60,639 nucleotides of DNA from Streptomyces sp. NRRL F-2664 (lineage in GTDB: Bacteria > Actinomycetota > Actinomycetes > Streptomycetales > Streptomycetaceae): positions 1 to 60,639 of the forward strand of contig NZ_JOFX01000038.1 in NCBI RefSeq assembly GCF_000719345.1, read 5' to 3'. This document shows positions 8,611-17,370 of the stretch, one piece after another. The notes below the pieces were generated by a model. The model was not told the DNA's origin. It saw nothing but the letters and a program-made list of their open reading frames with translations, and did no database searches. Position numbers and translations under genes: made by a program. The first letter of the stretch is position 1. Each line of letters starts with the position of its first letter.

Positions 8611-9276
8611 TCACTGGGGCCGGCGGCCCGTGCCCGAGGCGAAGCCGAGCCAGGTGTGGCGGTTGCCCCACCAGCACCAACCGACCTTGGGGGCGTTGCG
8701 TCGCTCGCGGCCGTCGCGTCCGGAGCCGTTGCTGATCCAGATCGCCGGAGTGCGTGAGTCCAGGGCGCCACCGGCCTTGCGGAGGCGGGAGCCGATGGTC
8801 ATGAAGCAGCGGTTGCGCTCCAGCGCGGCGGGCTGCTGGAGAACGAAGTGGATGCCTTCGGTCAGCAGCAGGGGGGTGCGGCCCTCCGCGGTGAGCGCGG
8901 GCAGCGCCTCTTCCGGACTCCAGTTGGCCATGCGGTCGCCGCGGTCGACACCGGTGACGAGGTAGAGGGGGGCGTCCGGCAGGTCGAGGGCGTGGGGACC
9001 GAAGAGGTCGACGTCGGGCATGTCGACGACGACGAAACCGGCTTTGCCGTCGCGCTGGAGCAGCGGCGCGAGTGCGGAGGCGGCGACGCGGCCGGGATGG
9101 ACGGCGAGCAGGGTGTTGTCCTCGGCGTCGGCGGCGCCCGCGTTCTCGGCGGCGAAGGCACGCAGGTCGTCGGCGGTCATCCCGGCGAGCTCGTGCACCC
9201 CGAGCTCGATCAGGCGCTCCGCCTGGGCGCTGAGCGGGGGCAGGGGGGTCAGGGCGGTGGAAGCGGTGTCGGGCAA
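8611..9276 (-). CDS. DUF5701 family protein
   Basis: A soluble 221-residue protein. The pattern of a helical N-terminus (LIELGVHELAGMTADDLRAF), a middle segment FVVVDMPDVDLFGP and a C-terminal Trp-rich motif (VGWCWWGNRHTWLGFASG) fits the actinobacterial DUF5701 family as I remember it. It starts at a TTG (9276) behind a GAGGAG site. The stop of the upstream acyltransferase gene is 36 bp away on the same strand, so it may be the distal cistron of the ATP-grasp operon. No biochemical role is known. Confidence 0.75.
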   Translation of the reverse strand: MPDTASTALTPLPPLSAQAERLIELGVHELAGMTADDLRAFAAENAGAADAEDNTLLAVHPGRVAASALAPLLQRDGKAGFVVVDMPDVDLFGPHALDLPDAPLYLVTGVDRGDRMANWSPEEALPALTAEGRTPLLLTEGIHFVLQQPAALERNRCFMTIGSRLRKAGGALDSRTPAIWISNGSGRDGRERRNAPKVGWCWWGNRHTWLGFASGTGRRPQ

Positions 9277-9312
9277 GGTACTCCTCGATCTGCAGCAGGA
9301 CGTGGCGACCCG

Positions 9313-10392
9313 TCAACGGGGCACAGAGCCGCTTTGTTCCCCGCACGGACCGCCACCCCGCGACGACGACGGTGCGCCCGCCGCGGGCAGGGGGCGGTCC
9401 GTCAGTGCGTACAGGGGCGATATGACCGCTCCGCGGCGTCGCTTGGCCTCGACCGTCGTCATGCCCGCGTGCAGTGCCCTCGTGCCGTGGGCGTAGGCGT
9501 CCTCGACGGGCAGGTAGTACATGAGGTTGAAGTACAGGTGCGGTGCCGGACGCGTGCGGTCGACGGCGACCGCGCGGATCCATGTGGTGGCGGCGTAGTG
9601 GTAGTAGAGGCAGAAACCGACCATGTGCCGGCCCGCGTAGGCCGCCACCACGCGGGCCGCGTCGCCCATCGACGCCGCCTGCCGCTTCAGCAGGCCCGTC
9701 ATTGCGTCGGCGCCGTCCCCGTCGTGGCCGTGGTCCTGCTGGTGCCCGGCCAGCAGGATCCCGGCGTCCTCGGCGCAGTCCGCGAGCGCCAGGTGCCGTA
9801 CGTCCAGTCCGGCGGCGCCGAACTCCCGCCGTTCGCGGCGCACGCCGACGCGGCGCCGTGACGGCAGGGAGGCGACGTAGGCCTCGAAGTCCGCACCGGG
9901 CAGCGGTATCAGGGCGTCGTCCTCCAGGTGGAGGGGATCCCCGGGATAGAGCGGGGAAAGTCGGGCGGCGGCCTGCGCGGTGAGGTACGGCCACCAGTGC
10001 ACGGTTCCGTTCCGGTCGGCCAGTGCGCGCGCCGCGTCCCGCAGCAGGGCCAGGCACGCGCCGCGCCGTACGGCGTCCAGGCCGGGGGCGGTCAGCGGCG
10101 TGTTCCGGTAGCCGCGCCGGGCACCGGCGATCACCCGCGGTTCGTGCGGGGGCGGCAGGAGCCCCGCGGGCCGGTAGGCGTCGTTCGGTTCCTCGTGCAC
10201 CACGTAGAGCGGCGCCGCCGCGAGCAGGGTGCCGTCGTCGTCCCGGACCAGTGCGTACGCGGCGTCGGCGGTCGGGTCCGCCTCCTCCCCGGCGAGCCAC
10301 CGGTGGGAGAGGTACAGACCGGCCGGGCGGGCGAGCCGCTCCCACTCGGCGGCCGGGACGGCGTGGACGGACTCGACGAGCGTCGTGATCAA
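9313..10392 (-). CDS. FemAB/GNAT-like acyltransferase of an ATP-grasp cluster
   Basis: The 359-residue protein resembles the GNAT-fold peptidogalycan-biosynthesis/FemAB-like group. It has an N-terminal half with LYLSHRWLAGEEAD and RVIAGARRGYRNTPL, and a C-terminal acyltransferase core with ARVVAAYAGRHMVGFCLYY and HLYFNLMYYLPVEDAYAHG. Relatives transfer amino-acyl groups, in true Fem proteins from aminoacyl-tRNA, onto amines. The start is a TTG at 10392 that overlaps the TGA of the MFS gene and has GGAGGA upstream; no ATG fits. It is the fourth coupled cistron after two ligases and an exporter, so I infer it adds an acyl or aminoacyl group to the cluster's product. The substrate is unknown. 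Confidence 0.75.
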   Translation of the reverse strand: MITTLVESVHAVPAAEWERLARPAGLYLSHRWLAGEEADPTADAAYALVRDDDGTLLAAAPLYVVHEEPNDAYRPAGLLPPPHEPRVIAGARRGYRNTPLTAPGLDAVRRGACLALLRDAARALADRNGTVHWWPYLTAQAAARLSPLYPGDPLHLEDDALIPLPGADFEAYVASLPSRRRVGVRRERREFGAAGLDVRHLALADCAEDAGILLAGHQQDHGHDGDGADAMTGLLKRQAASMGDAARVVAAYAGRHMVGFCLYYHYAATTWIRAVAVDRTRPAPHLYFNLMYYLPVEDAYAHGTRALHAGMTTVEAKRRRGAVISPLYALTDRPLPAAGAPSSSRGGGPCGEQSGSVPR

Positions 10393-11639
10393 CGGGCGTT
10401 CCTCCGGCGGTGGCGGGCGGGGGCCTTCAGGGCGGGGGCCGCGGCCATGGCGATCAGGCATGCCACGGCCTCGGCGCCCCAGGGCAGCAGCGGTCCGGCC
10501 TCCAGCAGCAGCGTGAACAGGGCCGGGGCGGCGACCATCCCGACGGCCCACGAGAACTGGTACAGGCCCTGGGTGAAGCCCCCGGCGGCCCCGGGGGTGA
10601 GGGTCACGGACAGCTCGCTCAAGGCCGGCCCGAGCAGCATCTCCGCCACGCTGAACAGGGTGATCGCGCAGCCGAGGGCCACCCAGGCGGTGGAGGCGAG
10701 CGACGGCAGCGCGGGCAGCATGAAGGCGCCCATGCCGGCCGCCATGACGAGGTAGCCGGCCGCCACGGCGCGACGGGGCGCCTTCGGCGCGAGACGGGCC
10801 GTCACCACGGTCGAACACGCGGACACGATCACGGTGTTGACCACGAACAGCAGGCTCGCCGCCGAGGCCGGAAGTCCCAGCGAGCGGGTCGTGTAGAGGG
10901 CGACCAGCACGGACAGGGCGGCCTGCGCGAGCACGTAGGGCAGGTTGACGGCGACCAGCAGCAGGTAGCGCCGCGTGTGAGCGCTGCGCGTCACCGGCCC
11001 GCCCACGGGGGTCTCCTCGCGCCCGGGCGGGGTGGTTCTCAGCGTGGCGAAGCACAGGGCGGCCAGCAGGTAGGTCGCGGCGTCGAGGGCGATCATCCAC
11101 GACAGGGCGCCCTTCCCGAAGAGCGCCAGGGCTCCCGCGGCCCCCGCTGCTCCGGCGGCGAGGCCGACATTGCGCAGCGACCCGGTGAACGCGAACCACG
11201 CGCGCCGTTCGCCCGGCGCGGTGACGTGCGTGATCAGGGTGCGCTGGGCGGTGAAGTACATGTTGATGCCGGCCTGCACCACGACGTGGACGGCGGCCAC
11301 GTGCCACAGCCGGTCCGCGAACAGCAACAGCGTGAACCCGACGGCGGAGAGCACGTTCGCCGCGACCACCACCGTTCGCGGCCCCGTACGGTCCATCAGG
11401 CGGCCCGCGAGGAAGGTGACGGGCAGGGCGAGGGCTTGGCCGACCGTCATCGCGACGCCCACCTGCGCGGCCGGCAGGCCCCGTACGTCGGTGAAGTACA
11501 GCAGTCCGAGGGGCAGGAGCATGCCATTGCCGACGGAGTCGATCAGATTGCCGGTGACGAAACGGCCGTGCCCCCGCAGCGCGGGCAGACCGAGGCGCGC
11601 GGCGGTTGCAGTGCCCCGGCGGGCGGTGGCCGTGGTCAT
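10389..11639 (-). CDS. MFS transporter, probable exporter
   Basis: The 416-residue polytopic protein has about 12 hydrophobic segments, starting near GNLIDSVGNGMLLPLGLLYF. The signature loop between helices 2 and 3 is GRLMDRTGPRTVVVAAN, typical of MFS drug/metabolite:proton antiporters. A basic C-terminal tail ends RHRRRNAR. The ATG at 11639 overlaps the upstream ligase stop (ATGA), and its own stop overlaps the next gene's TTG start. Embedded between peptide-bond-forming enzymes, it most likely exports the pathway product and may give self-protection. Confidence 0.88.
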   Translation of the reverse strand: MTTATARRGTATAARLGLPALRGHGRFVTGNLIDSVGNGMLLPLGLLYFTDVRGLPAAQVGVAMTVGQALALPVTFLAGRLMDRTGPRTVVVAANVLSAVGFTLLLFADRLWHVAAVHVVVQAGINMYFTAQRTLITHVTAPGERRAWFAFTGSLRNVGLAAGAAGAAGALALFGKGALSWMIALDAATYLLAALCFATLRTTPPGREETPVGGPVTRSAHTRRYLLLVAVNLPYVLAQAALSVLVALYTTRSLGLPASAASLLFVVNTVIVSACSTVVTARLAPKAPRRAVAAGYLVMAAGMGAFMLPALPSLASTAWVALGCAITLFSVAEMLLGPALSELSVTLTPGAAGGFTQGLYQFSWAVGMVAAPALFTLLLEAGPLLPWGAEAVACLIAMAAAPALKAPARHRRRNAR

Positions 11640-12895
11640 ACCGCGCGTCGGTGCAGCAGCGACGTGATCTTGCCCAGGACGTCGGCCGCGGGGAAGCCCG
11701 TCACAGCGTGGAGGTCCGTCAGGCCCTGCACGGTGGCGGCCTCCTCGCCCTCGGGGAGGGTGAACACGACGATGTCGCCGCGCGAGACGCCGTCGATGAC
11801 CAGCTCGTGCGCCGTGACCACGCTGGCGATGTCCCGCAGCCGGGCCAGCGCCGCCACGGGGACGCCCTCGGGCGCCAGGAACTCGACGGCCCACCCGGTG
11901 CGCCCCGCCGGCCCGGCGGCCGGCGGCAGGCCGCGGGCCATCCGGGCGAGGGTGGCGAAGGTGTTCGTGCCCGATGCCGCGCACGACAGGGTGGTCGCGC
12001 CGCCGACCCGCGGGTTCACCTCCAGGACCACGAACCGTCCCCCGGTGTGCACCATGTCGACGTTGACCGACCCGTGGACCCCGAGTTGCCCGCACAGGGC
12101 GACCAGCGCGCGGGCCGTGTCGGCGAAGGCGGCGTCCGCTGCGGGGCGGGGGCCGCACCAGCGCAGGTCGGCGAAGGTGAACACCGGCTCGGCGCCGGCC
12201 CGGCCGGTCCAGCACAGGGGGAGGACCCGGTAGGCGCCGGGCCGCCCCACGATGTCGACGCTGCACAGGTCGCCCTCGACGACCTTCTCCAGTACCGCCG
12301 AGGACTCCGGCGGGTCGGCGAGCCAGGCGTCCAGTGCGGCCGGGGTGCGCAGGGTGCGGATGCCGGCGCTGGTGGAGTCCCACAGGGGCTTCGCTATCAG
12401 CGGGTAGCCGATCCGTACGGCCTGCGCCCGCAGTGCGTCCCGGTATCCGGGGACGGGCAGGCCGCGGCCCGCGAGCAGGTCGGCGTCGGCGCGGATCCCG
12501 TCCGGCACGGGCAGGCCCGCCCGGCGGCAGAGCTGCTTGGTCTCCCACTTGTCCACCAGCAGCATGGTCGACGCGAGCGGCGTGACGACCGTCGGGATGC
12601 CGGCCGCCTCCAGGTACGACGCGGCCGCGGCATCGCGCAGCGCGTTCTCGCAGGGCAACGAGATCGACACCGCGGCGTCCGCGCCCCAGGCGGCCACCAG
12701 ATCGGCGAGCTGCCGGGGCGTGACCCCCCGCTCCAGCCGCTGCCGGTGGCCGGGGAAGTCCTCGTCGCCGGGGCTGCCGCTGGTGTGGAACAGGCCCGCC
12801 TCGATCCCCTCGGCGGCGAGCCCCCGTACGGCCTGCTGGATGTAGGGGTCGGCGCGCCGGATGCCCACCGACCGGAGAAACGCGATCTTCCGCAC
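11636..12895 (-). CDS. ATP-grasp ligase (second of the pair)
   Basis: A 419-residue ATP-grasp enzyme of the carboxylate-amine ligase type. The N-terminal preATP-like domain begins VRKIAFLRSVGIRRADPYI. The grasp core includes GYPLIAKPLWDSTSAGI (phosphate-binding strand), VLEKVVEGDLCSVDIVG and the Mg-binding FVVLEVNPRVGGATT. These enzymes activate a carboxylate as an acyl phosphate and couple it to an amine or amino acid. The GTG at 12895 was chosen because it lies 4 bp after the upstream ligase stop and homology starts there; the open frame further upstream is a shadow of that ligase. Substrates are unknown. Confidence 0.85.
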   Translation of the reverse strand: MRKIAFLRSVGIRRADPYIQQAVRGLAAEGIEAGLFHTSGSPGDEDFPGHRQRLERGVTPRQLADLVAAWGADAAVSISLPCENALRDAAAASYLEAAGIPTVVTPLASTMLLVDKWETKQLCRRAGLPVPDGIRADADLLAGRGLPVPGYRDALRAQAVRIGYPLIAKPLWDSTSAGIRTLRTPAALDAWLADPPESSAVLEKVVEGDLCSVDIVGRPGAYRVLPLCWTGRAGAEPVFTFADLRWCGPRPAADAAFADTARALVALCGQLGVHGSVNVDMVHTGGRFVVLEVNPRVGGATTLSCAASGTNTFATLARMARGLPPAAGPAGRTGWAVEFLAPEGVPVAALARLRDIASVVTAHELVIDGVSRGDIVVFTLPEGEEAATVQGLTDLHAVTGFPAADVLGKITSLLHRRAV

Positions 12896-12899
12896 GGTG

Positions 12900-14153
12900 T
12901 CAGCCCACTTCCACCCGGGACCGGGCGACCACCTCGGCGGCCACATCCCGTGCCCGCTCGGCGGTCCCCGCGCGCGCGACGACGTGCCCGATCCGGCACG
13001 AGGAGTCGGCCGGCTCCGGCACCGCATCGCCGGGACGCAGGTACAGCTCACTGTGGGTGCCGGGGACGGCGGGGATCGCGGCCCGGCGCAGGACACCGCC
13101 GCGCTCCGGGAGCAGGAAACGGATCGAGGCGGCGCCCGCGGCCGTGGGGGCGGTGTCGGGGACCCGGCCCAGCACCGCCTGCAGGTGGGCCGCGGCCTCG
13201 CTGATGCCCGTGGCGGCCTCGACCACCTCGCACAGGTTGTCCCCGGGCAGCCGGGCCCCGGTTTCGATCACGTACGGCGTGCGGGTCCCCGGTGGGATCT
13301 TCAGCTCGGTGTGCGCGATGCCGTTGCGGATGCCGACGGCGAGCGCGGCGCGGGCCGCGGTGGCCTGGACGATCCCGGTCAGTTCCTCGTCCAGGCCGGC
13401 CGGGCAGGTGTGCCCGGTCTCGATGCGGTACCTGCCCGGTGTGGTGTCCTTGCGTACGACGGGCAGCGGGTGGGCCACCCCGTCCGCGACCACCGTGTCG
13501 CAGGAGTACTCCGGCCCCGGTACGTACTCCTGCAGCAGGACGGTGGTGTCCAGCCGCAGGCCGTGCGGCCGGGCGTGCGTGAACCGCTGGGCCGCGGCGA
13601 CGGCGGCGCCGAGCGGGCCGGGGCCGTCCACCACCGACACCCCCCACGAGCCGCCCTGCTCCGCGGGCTTGACCACCAGGGGCCGGCCGAGCCCGCCCGT
13701 CGCGGCGATCCGGTGCGCCTGCGCGGCGTCGCGGGCCGCCGCCCAGCGCGGCGCGGGGACCCCGGCCGCGGCGAAGGCCTCGGCCATCAGGACCTTGTTC
13801 CTCGCCGCCCGGGCGAGGCGCGGGTCGTTGCCGGGCAGTCCGACCCGCTCGGCCAGCAGCGCGGCGAGCGGGGTGAACAGCTCGAAGCAGGCGGCGACAC
13901 CCGCCGGACGGTGCAAGCGGCAGAAGGCCGCCATGTCGTCCAGGGCCCGCGCGGTGTCCGTGAGGTCCGTGGCGCACAGCCCTGCGAGGGCGGAGCGCAG
14001 CCGGTCCGGATAGGCGTCGTGGACCTCCTTGTGGGTCGCTGCGTACAGGCGCAGTCCCAGCCGGTCAGCGGCCTCCGTGAGGAAGCGCCCGGCGTTCCCC
14101 ATCGGCTCGATCACCAGCACTCCCGGGCCGCGCAGGCCCGCACCGATCGTCAT
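12900..14153 (-). CDS. ATP-grasp ligase (first gene of the leftward operon)
   Basis: The 417-residue protein has a Rossmann-like start (GVLVIEPMGNAGRFLTEAAD), a middle helical domain, then ATP-grasp signatures RPLVVKPAEQGGSWGVSVV, LLQEYVPGPEYSCDTVV and the metal-binding strand ending YVIETGARLPGD. This is the layout of L-amino-acid ligase-like enzymes that form amide bonds at the cost of ATP. It is the promoter-proximal gene of a coupled set (ligase, ligase, MFS, acyltransferase) divergent from a radical SAM gene. The two ligases differ clearly in sequence, so they likely act on different substrates in one pathway rather than being a recent duplication. Confidence 0.85.
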   Translation of the reverse strand: MTIGAGLRGPGVLVIEPMGNAGRFLTEAADRLGLRLYAATHKEVHDAYPDRLRSALAGLCATDLTDTARALDDMAAFCRLHRPAGVAACFELFTPLAALLAERVGLPGNDPRLARAARNKVLMAEAFAAAGVPAPRWAAARDAAQAHRIAATGGLGRPLVVKPAEQGGSWGVSVVDGPGPLGAAVAAAQRFTHARPHGLRLDTTVLLQEYVPGPEYSCDTVVADGVAHPLPVVRKDTTPGRYRIETGHTCPAGLDEELTGIVQATAARAALAVGIRNGIAHTELKIPPGTRTPYVIETGARLPGDNLCEVVEAATGISEAAAHLQAVLGRVPDTAPTAAGAASIRFLLPERGGVLRRAAIPAVPGTHSELYLRPGDAVPEPADSSCRIGHVVARAGTAERARDVAAEVVARSRVEVG

Positions 14154-14371
14154 TCGCCCAGCAAAGCCGCAGGTGGGGAGCGGCGGCTATGGGCCTGACA
14201 AACGAAAATAACTCGCCTCAGAGCAGGCGCACTTGGAGCAAAGACCAAGCAACTGACCAGTAACAGCAAGGCATTTGGTGCAGATCGCTCATGGAATCGC
14301 ACAACTGTCCCGTGATCGGATCACCACGCCAGGTAAACCCGCATCTGCGACCCGAACGGGGAACGAGCACA
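14154..14371. promoter_or_regulatory. Divergent promoter region between the ligase operon and the radical SAM operon
   Basis: This 218-bp spacer is clearly less GC-rich than its surroundings (for example ACAAACGAAAATAACTCG near 14198). It holds an inverted repeat CTTGG (14232-14236) / CCAAG (14245-14249) with an 8-nt spacer. That repeat could be the operator of a shared regulator, but no regulator gene lies in this cluster. I could not assign convincing -35/-10 pairs. A GGGGAAC site precedes the radical SAM start. Confidence 0.6.
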
Positions 14372-15835
14372 GTGACCAGCCTGCGCCAGCAGCACACCGA
14401 CCGGCTCACCGACCAGATCGCCGACCAGATCGACCAGGGCGTCATCCCGCCCTACCAGTACTCCTACCCGCCCCGCTCGACCTACCGGCCCCTGCCGGAG
14501 GGCAAGTGGAGCATCGCCGAGGTATGGGCCACGGACCTCGCCAACTACCAGGTCCCCGAACTCAACCTGTACCTCCACGTCCCCTTCTGCGACCGCAAGT
14601 GCGGCTTCTGCAACCTCTACACGATCATCAGCACCGACGAGGACGTCTTCGACGCCTACACGGACGCCCTGTGTACGCAGATCGAGGACCACGCCGAGAT
14701 CATCCAGGCCCGCCGACTGCGCACCGTCTACATCGGCGGCGGTACCCCGGCCCTGCTCAAGCCCCGCCACTTCGAGCAGATCTTCACGACCCTCGCCCGC
14801 ATCTACCCCAACTGGCGCTCCACCGTGGAGGAGGTGGCCGTGGAGGCCACGCCGTCCTCCATCGCCGACGCGCCCCACGAGTTCAAGGCCCTCATCGACA
14901 TGGGCCTCACCCGCGCCAATGTCGGCATCCAGTCCCTCGTGCCGCGCGAGATCCGCGAGGCCGGCCGCGGCGGTGAGGACGAGAACGTCATCCGCCGCGC
15001 GGTCCGCACCGCACACGAACTCGGCCTCCCGGACCTGTCCACCGACCTGATCATGGGCTTCGCAGGACAGACCCCCGAAAGCTGGCGGCACAGCGTGGAC
15101 GAGCTGGCCGCGCTGAAACCCACCACCATCAGCACCTACTTCCTCACCGTCCGGCCGGACGCCTGGTTCTCCAAGACCGGCGCCTACCAGTACATGTGGC
15201 AGCCCGAGCTCTACGACCGCTACGACTACGCCCGCCAGGTCTTCCTCGACCACGGCTACGTCCAGGAGGGCTCGGTCCGCTACAAAATCCCGGGCCGCGG
15301 CGGCTACGCCCAGAAGGTGCTCACCTTCCACGGCGTGCCCCTGCTGGGCCTCGGTGTCGGAGCCCGCTCCTACACCAGCGTGCTCGACTACATGACGGGC
15401 AGCGTGAAGCCCTCCACGGCCGAGGTGGCCGACTACATCAGGAAGGCCCGCAGCCACGAGATCGTGCCGGTCACCGGCATCGAACTGACCGCCGAGGAGA
15501 TCGTCCGCAAGCGCCTGGTCCTGGACTCCTTCGACCTCGACCTCTCCGAACTGGACCGGTTCGGCTACGGCAAGCACGCCGACGAGTTCGAACCGATCCT
15601 GGACGCCGCCGAGGCCAACGGCCTCCTGCACCGGCTCGGCCGGCGCATCCAGCTCACCCCCAAGGGCTTCAAGTACCGCGACGTCCTGTCCTGGATGTTC
15701 TACTCCGACCCCGTCAAGGACCTGGACCGCGAGTACTACGAGAAGCTGCACGCCGCGAACGCCCGCGCACGCAAGAACATGGGGGCGACCCCCGTGCGGA
15801 TCACCGGCGTCGACCTGCGCGAGGGCGCGGCGTGA
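14372..15835 (+). CDS. HemN/HemW-like radical SAM enzyme
   Basis: The 487-residue protein has the radical SAM cluster motif CDRKCGFC (Cys73, Cys77, Cys80) within LYLHVPFC and the SAM-binding glycine motif VYIGGGTPALL. A TIM-barrel core with LSTDLIMGFAGQTPESW and a HemN-type C-terminal domain follow. The family includes anaerobic coproporphyrinogen oxidase, the haem chaperone HemW, and class C radical SAM methylases and cyclopropanases that use two SAM molecules. The setting beside ATP-grasp ligases points to a natural-product tailoring enzyme rather than haem synthesis. The GTG at 14372 is preferred over an in-frame ATG at 14291 because only the GTG has a site (GGGGA). Its stop overlaps the next start as GTGA. 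Confidence 0.85.
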   Translation: MTSLRQQHTDRLTDQIADQIDQGVIPPYQYSYPPRSTYRPLPEGKWSIAEVWATDLANYQVPELNLYLHVPFCDRKCGFCNLYTIISTDEDVFDAYTDALCTQIEDHAEIIQARRLRTVYIGGGTPALLKPRHFEQIFTTLARIYPNWRSTVEEVAVEATPSSIADAPHEFKALIDMGLTRANVGIQSLVPREIREAGRGGEDENVIRRAVRTAHELGLPDLSTDLIMGFAGQTPESWRHSVDELAALKPTTISTYFLTVRPDAWFSKTGAYQYMWQPELYDRYDYARQVFLDHGYVQEGSVRYKIPGRGGYAQKVLTFHGVPLLGLGVGARSYTSVLDYMTGSVKPSTAEVADYIRKARSHEIVPVTGIELTAEEIVRKRLVLDSFDLDLSELDRFGYGKHADEFEPILDAAEANGLLHRLGRRIQLTPKGFKYRDVLSWMFYSDPVKDLDREYYEKLHAANARARKNMGATPVRITGVDLREGAA

Positions 15836-16890
15836 GCGACCTGTACGTCGCGGCGGGCGGTGGCGGTGACCCCCTCGGCACCCTGATCGCCGCCCGCGCC
15901 CTCAGCGCATCCGCGGACCCGCCGCTGATCGCCACCTACGCCTGGGAGCGCCCCGAGGTCAGCGAGACCACCGGGCCCCTCGGGGAACACCACTTCGCCG
16001 GGCTCGCCCGGGGAGTGGGCGGCGCCCCCGCGTTCACCCCCGCCACCCGGGCCCGGCCCCCTGCCGGATCCACCCTGCCCGGGCTCGCCCGGGACCTGCC
16101 GGCCCGGCTGCTGCTGCTCGACCCCGCACGGGGGCTCGACGCACTGGCAGAACGGATCGGTGCGACGGCCGCGGCGGCGGGGGGCCGCATCCGCATCGTC
16201 GACATCGGGGGCGACATCCTCACCCATGGCGACGAGCCGGGCCTGTGCAGCCCGTTCGGGGACGCCCTCACCCTGGCCGCCTGCCACCTCACCGGCATCC
16301 CCACCACCGTCCATGTCGCCGGACCCGGCCTCGACGGGGAGATCGACGAGGCGACCCTGCTCACACGCCTGTCCGGACACCGTGCGCTCACCCCGGGCCC
16401 GGACGCGGCCGGCGCTGCCGCACAGGCCCTGGCCTGGCACCCCTCGGAGGCCTCGGCCCTGTGGGCGGCCGCCGTCCACGGCGCGCGGGGCACCGTCCGG
16501 GCGGTCAACCACACACTCGCACTCGGCGCGGCCTCGACACGGTTGTACGACCTGCCGCTGGAGGAGGCCGTCGGCCACAACCCGGTCGCGCGCGCCCTGC
16601 TCGACGAGCGGCCCCGGACCCTCGGGGAGGCCGCCGACCTCTCCCACCGGCTGACCGGGATCCACGGCCTGGCGCCCGAGCGCGCCCGTACGGCCCGGCA
16701 GGAACCCCCGGCCGGCGCGGCCGCCTTCCTCGACCGCGACGTCGCCGTGAAGGCACTCCACGAGGCAGCGGGCGGTGCCGCCCACCTCACCTTCCGGTAC
16801 GCGGCCCGCTCCCTCGGCCTCGCATGGACCGACATCCCGGCCCTCCGCGAGCTCCTCGGCAGTGACACCCCGCTGCTCCGCATCACCTGA
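15832..16890 (+). CDS. DUF1152 domain protein
   Basis: The 352-residue soluble protein begins with a glycine-rich segment (LYVAAGGGGDPLG) resembling a nucleotide-binding loop and contains the conserved acidic patch IRIVDIGGDILTHGDE. These are the features I associate with DUF1152, a family without an assigned reaction. The GTG at 15832 overlaps the radical SAM stop codon, so the two proteins are translationally coupled and presumably act together. A strong hairpin follows 20 bp after its stop, ending the transcript before the lanthipeptide genes. Confidence 0.8.
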   Translation: MSDLYVAAGGGGDPLGTLIAARALSASADPPLIATYAWERPEVSETTGPLGEHHFAGLARGVGGAPAFTPATRARPPAGSTLPGLARDLPARLLLLDPARGLDALAERIGATAAAAGGRIRIVDIGGDILTHGDEPGLCSPFGDALTLAACHLTGIPTTVHVAGPGLDGEIDEATLLTRLSGHRALTPGPDAAGAAAQALAWHPSEASALWAAAVHGARGTVRAVNHTLALGAASTRLYDLPLEEAVGHNPVARALLDERPRTLGEAADLSHRLTGIHGLAPERARTARQEPPAGAAAFLDRDVAVKALHEAAGGAAHLTFRYAARSLGLAWTDIPALRELLGSDTPLLRIT

Positions 16891-16910
16891 GTCGCCTGAA
16901 ATGCCGTACC

Positions 16911-16948
16911 GAGGGCCCCGGCCGCACCACCGTGCGGCCGGGGCCCTC
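16911..16948 (+). terminator. Strong hairpin terminator after the DUF1152 gene
   Basis: A perfect 16-bp stem (GAGGGCCCCGGCCGCA at 16911-16926 paired with its complement at 16933-16948) surrounds a 6-nt loop. No long U-tract follows, which is usual for Streptomyces. It separates the radical SAM unit from the lanthipeptide cluster. Confidence 0.85.
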
Positions 16949-17370
16949 TCACGGCGAGAGGACACCGCACACCCCCAGCCGTACCCGCGACCCCATGCGC
17001 CGTGAATGCGCCGATCGACCCGGGGGAAGTCCGGTCGTCGTTTCTCGGTCGACACCCCGCAGAAGCCGGGTTCTCGTTCTCATTTCGCATTCGCATTCGA
17101 GCAGCGGGAAATGGTGAGACGCCGAACGGAACCGGAGCACTCGCCTTCCCGGGGACATTCCCCTCCGCCCGCCGGGACCGTCCGCACGTCCGTTCCTTTC
17201 CACCCCGCGCACTCCTGCGTGCTTCTTTTCTGCGCCGGTTGCCCCCTTCCGGTGGCGCAACGACACCGTGCGCTCGTCGCAGCCAGTGACGCCCGTCCCG
17301 AACGGCCGATACGTTCTTGCTTACCGAAGGCATATTCCACCAGCGGTCCTCGCCGTTGAGAGGGACAGGC
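16949..17370. promoter_or_regulatory. Intergenic region upstream of lanL
   Basis: This stretch of about 420 bp has no convincing gene. It is relatively A/T-rich with CATT/TTCG repeats near 17065-17105 and a second less GC-rich patch near 17310-17340. The promoter of the lanthipeptide operon should be here, but I cannot assign boxes with confidence. A GAGAGGG site lies just before the lanL ATG. Confidence 0.5.

Noticed and set aside
14321..15751. A 476-codon minus-strand frame opposite the radical SAM gene
   Set aside because: The radical SAM cysteine motif and HemN domain are on the plus strand; the antisense frame has no recognisable fold.
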